From an uncultured Clostridia bacterium (lineage in GTDB: Bacteria; Bacillota; Clostridia; Oscillospirales; CAG-382): DNA of 5,855 bases. The notes beneath the pieces were generated by a model. The model did not search any database, was not told the origin of the DNA, and worked only from the letters and a program-made list of their open reading frames with translations. Location of the stretch: NCBI GenBank assembly GCA_947627335.1, contig CANQVQ010000097.1:1-5855 (forward strand). The letters are read 5' to 3'. A program made the position numbers and the translations under genes. Each line of letters starts with the position of its first letter. The stretch's first letter is position 1. This document shows, piece by piece, positions 4,594 through 5,855 of the stretch.

Positions 4594-5855
4594 TTGAGCG
4601 GGCACGCGGGGGCGAAAGCCGGCGGCGTACGTTCGGTTTTGCTGCTTTTGGTCCTTGCATTGCTGCTTCCGGCGGTGTTTTTCGCCCTGCCGGAGGGGGA
4701 TCCCGCACGCCCCGGCGGTTTCGCCGAGGAGGATCTCCGGCGCGAACAGGCGCTCTCCGCCGCGATGGAACCGTCGTCGGGGGAGGGGCCGTCGCGCCTT
4801 TCTTCGTTCGGGAGCGCCTCTCCCGAAGGCGAAGAGGGCGTGCGCTGCATCGTCCGCTTCTCCGAAACGCTCCCCGAGGAGGAACTGTCGGCACTGCTGG
4901 ACGGGGTGAACGCACGTCCGCTCGCGCAGTCCTCCGAGCGGCTCTTTCAGGTCCTCCTGCCCGACCCGAACGCGTTTGAGGAACGATGCGGGGACGCCCT
5001 GCTTTACCTTTCGGAGGACCGCCTGCTCGCGTCGTCCGAGATCCCGACCGACCCGAAGCTTGCGGAGCGGACGGAGTATGCTCAGCTCAATTTGTTTTCC
5101 GCGTGGGAAAAGGTCACGCCTGCCTCGGACGTTCTCGTCGCCGTGCTGGATACCGGCGTCGACCGCTCCCACGAGGAGCTTTCCGATGCGCAGATCCTGA
5201 GCGGTTACGACGTGCTGGAGGGTTCCTCCGGGGTGTCCGCCGATCGGGACGGACACGGGACTTCCGTGATCGGTCTGATCGCGGCGAGCGCGAACAACGG
5301 CGTCGGGTCCGCCGGCGTCGCTTACGGCGTGCGCATCCTGCCGATCCGCATCGCGGACAAATCCAAGGCGATCTATTCGTCCGATCTTATCAGCGGCATC
5401 CGTTTTGCCGCGGACGCGGGTGCGCAGATCATCAACCTGTCGCTCGGCGGATACGAGTATTCCGAGGCGGAATACGACGCGGTGCGCTACGCGCTCGGAC
5501 GCGGGTGCATCCTGATCGCGGCAGCCGGAAACGACGGCGAAAAGGAGCGTGCGGAGGACCCGGTCTACCCGGCGTCCTATCCGGGCGTGATCGGAGTCGG
5601 GTCCTGCGGCGCGGACGGGGCGCTTTCCGCCTTCTCGCAGCGGAGCGATACGGTGGACCTGCTCGCGCCGGGCGAGAACCTGCTGCTGCTTGCGGCGGGC
5701 GGTGAGGGAGAAAACGCATACCGCTACGCGAACGGAACCAGCTATTCGGCAGCCCTCCTGTCCGGCGTGGCGGCGCTCGCGCTTTCGGCGTTGGACGAAG
5801 GCGTCCGCATGAACGCGGAGGAGCTGGAGGTCCTGCTCGCGGACGGACGGACGCG
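4594..5855 (+). CDS. Subtilisin-like S8 serine protease, exported (3' end outside window)
   Basis: The frame is open from TTG at 4594 to the right edge, giving 420 complete codons. Residues 13-33 are a hydrophobic segment after a short basic N-terminus, a signal peptide or membrane anchor. Residues 34-80 are a Glu/Ser/Pro-rich linker, and 82-146 (RCIVRFSETLPEEEL...) resemble an inhibitor-I9-like propeptide. The catalytic domain starts near 165. Asp186 (VAVLDTGVD), His221 (DGHGTSV), oxyanion Asn313 (AAAGNDG) and Ser383 (NGTSYSA) are all present with subtilisin-like spacing, so it should be active after propeptide removal. Purine-rich AGGAG at 4574-4578 is rather far (15 bases), but the G-run at 4580-4584 is closer. 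No ATG lies in frame before residue 58, and starting there would lose the signal. It follows the methyltransferase gene by 20 bp. The substrate is unknown; spore-associated or cell-surface roles are possible. Confidence 0.92.
   Translation, partial: MSGHAGAKAGGVRSVLLLLVLALLLPAVFFALPEGDPARPGGFAEEDLRREQALSAAMEPSSGEGPSRLSSFGSASPEGEEGVRCIVRFSETLPEEELSALLDGVNARPLAQSSERLFQVLLPDPNAFEERCGDALLYLSEDRLLASSEIPTDPKLAERTEYAQLNLFSAWEKVTPASDVLVAVLDTGVDRSHEELSDAQILSGYDVLEGSSGVSADRDGHGTSVIGLIAASANNGVGSAGVAYGVRILPIRIADKSKAIYSSDLISGIRFAADAGAQIINLSLGGYEYSEAEYDAVRYALGRGCILIAAAGNDGEKERAEDPVYPASYPGVIGVGSCGADGALSAFSQRSDTVDLLAPGENLLLLAAGGEGENAYRYANGTSYSAALLSGVAALALSALDEGVRMNAEELEVLLADGRT

Noticed and set aside
3815..4915. 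Long minus-strand open frames (366 and 328 codons) opposite the methyltransferase and protease
   Set aside because: Their translations are dominated by Arg, Pro and Ala with no domain, while the plus strand carries clear methyltransferase and protease motifs.

Overview
The window looks like chromosomal DNA from a GC-rich member of the Firmicutes, most likely a gut or rumen Clostridia lineage related to Oscillospiraceae or Christensenellales. This placement is inferred from four features. The lipoproteins belong to a solute-binding family common in gut Clostridia. There is a 57-residue clostridial-type 2[4Fe-4S] ferredoxin. Ribosome binding sites are strong and purine-rich. The AT-rich intergenic gaps carry near-consensus sigma-A promoters although the coding DNA is GC-rich. 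I see no RNA gene, CRISPR array, insertion sequence or phage gene.

Left part (1-2203, minus strand): two tandem paralogous genes encode extracellular solute-binding lipoproteins of carbohydrate-type ABC importers. The upstream copy (686-2203) is complete at 505 residues. The downstream copy (start at 622) runs off the left edge after 207 codons. They are about three quarters identical over the shared region, but the divergence is concentrated in one block. They are separated by 63 bp with no good promoter or terminator, so they are probably co-transcribed. No permease or ATPase gene lies in the window.

Centre (2204-2438): a divergent regulatory region. Two near-perfect sigma-A promoters (TTGACA, 17-bp spacer, TATAAT) face away from each other and are exactly symmetric about position 2319.5. 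A GC-rich dyad sits between them. Three copies of a GACAAA..C.G.AAAAA motif lie in the region, two of them inside the promoters. The rightward promoter drives a gene (2439-3440, TTG start) for a membrane-anchored extracytoplasmic protein that looks like a degenerate LytR-CpsA-Psr (LCP) domain lacking the usual catalytic arginines.

Right part (3441-5855, plus strand): a single-gene ferredoxin unit has its own promoter, strong ribosome binding site and hairpin terminator. It is followed by an apparent two-gene operon. The first gene is a YfiC/YabB-type tRNA adenine-N6 methyltransferase (TTG start). Twenty bases later comes a secreted or membrane-anchored subtilisin-like S8 protease (TTG start) with an intact Asp/His/Asn/Ser set, cut by the right edge.

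The genes on the right are mostly housekeeping. The least ordinary parts are the symmetric divergent control region with the degenerate LCP-like gene beside it, and the patchwork divergence of the tandem binding proteins. Nothing here proves a new system.
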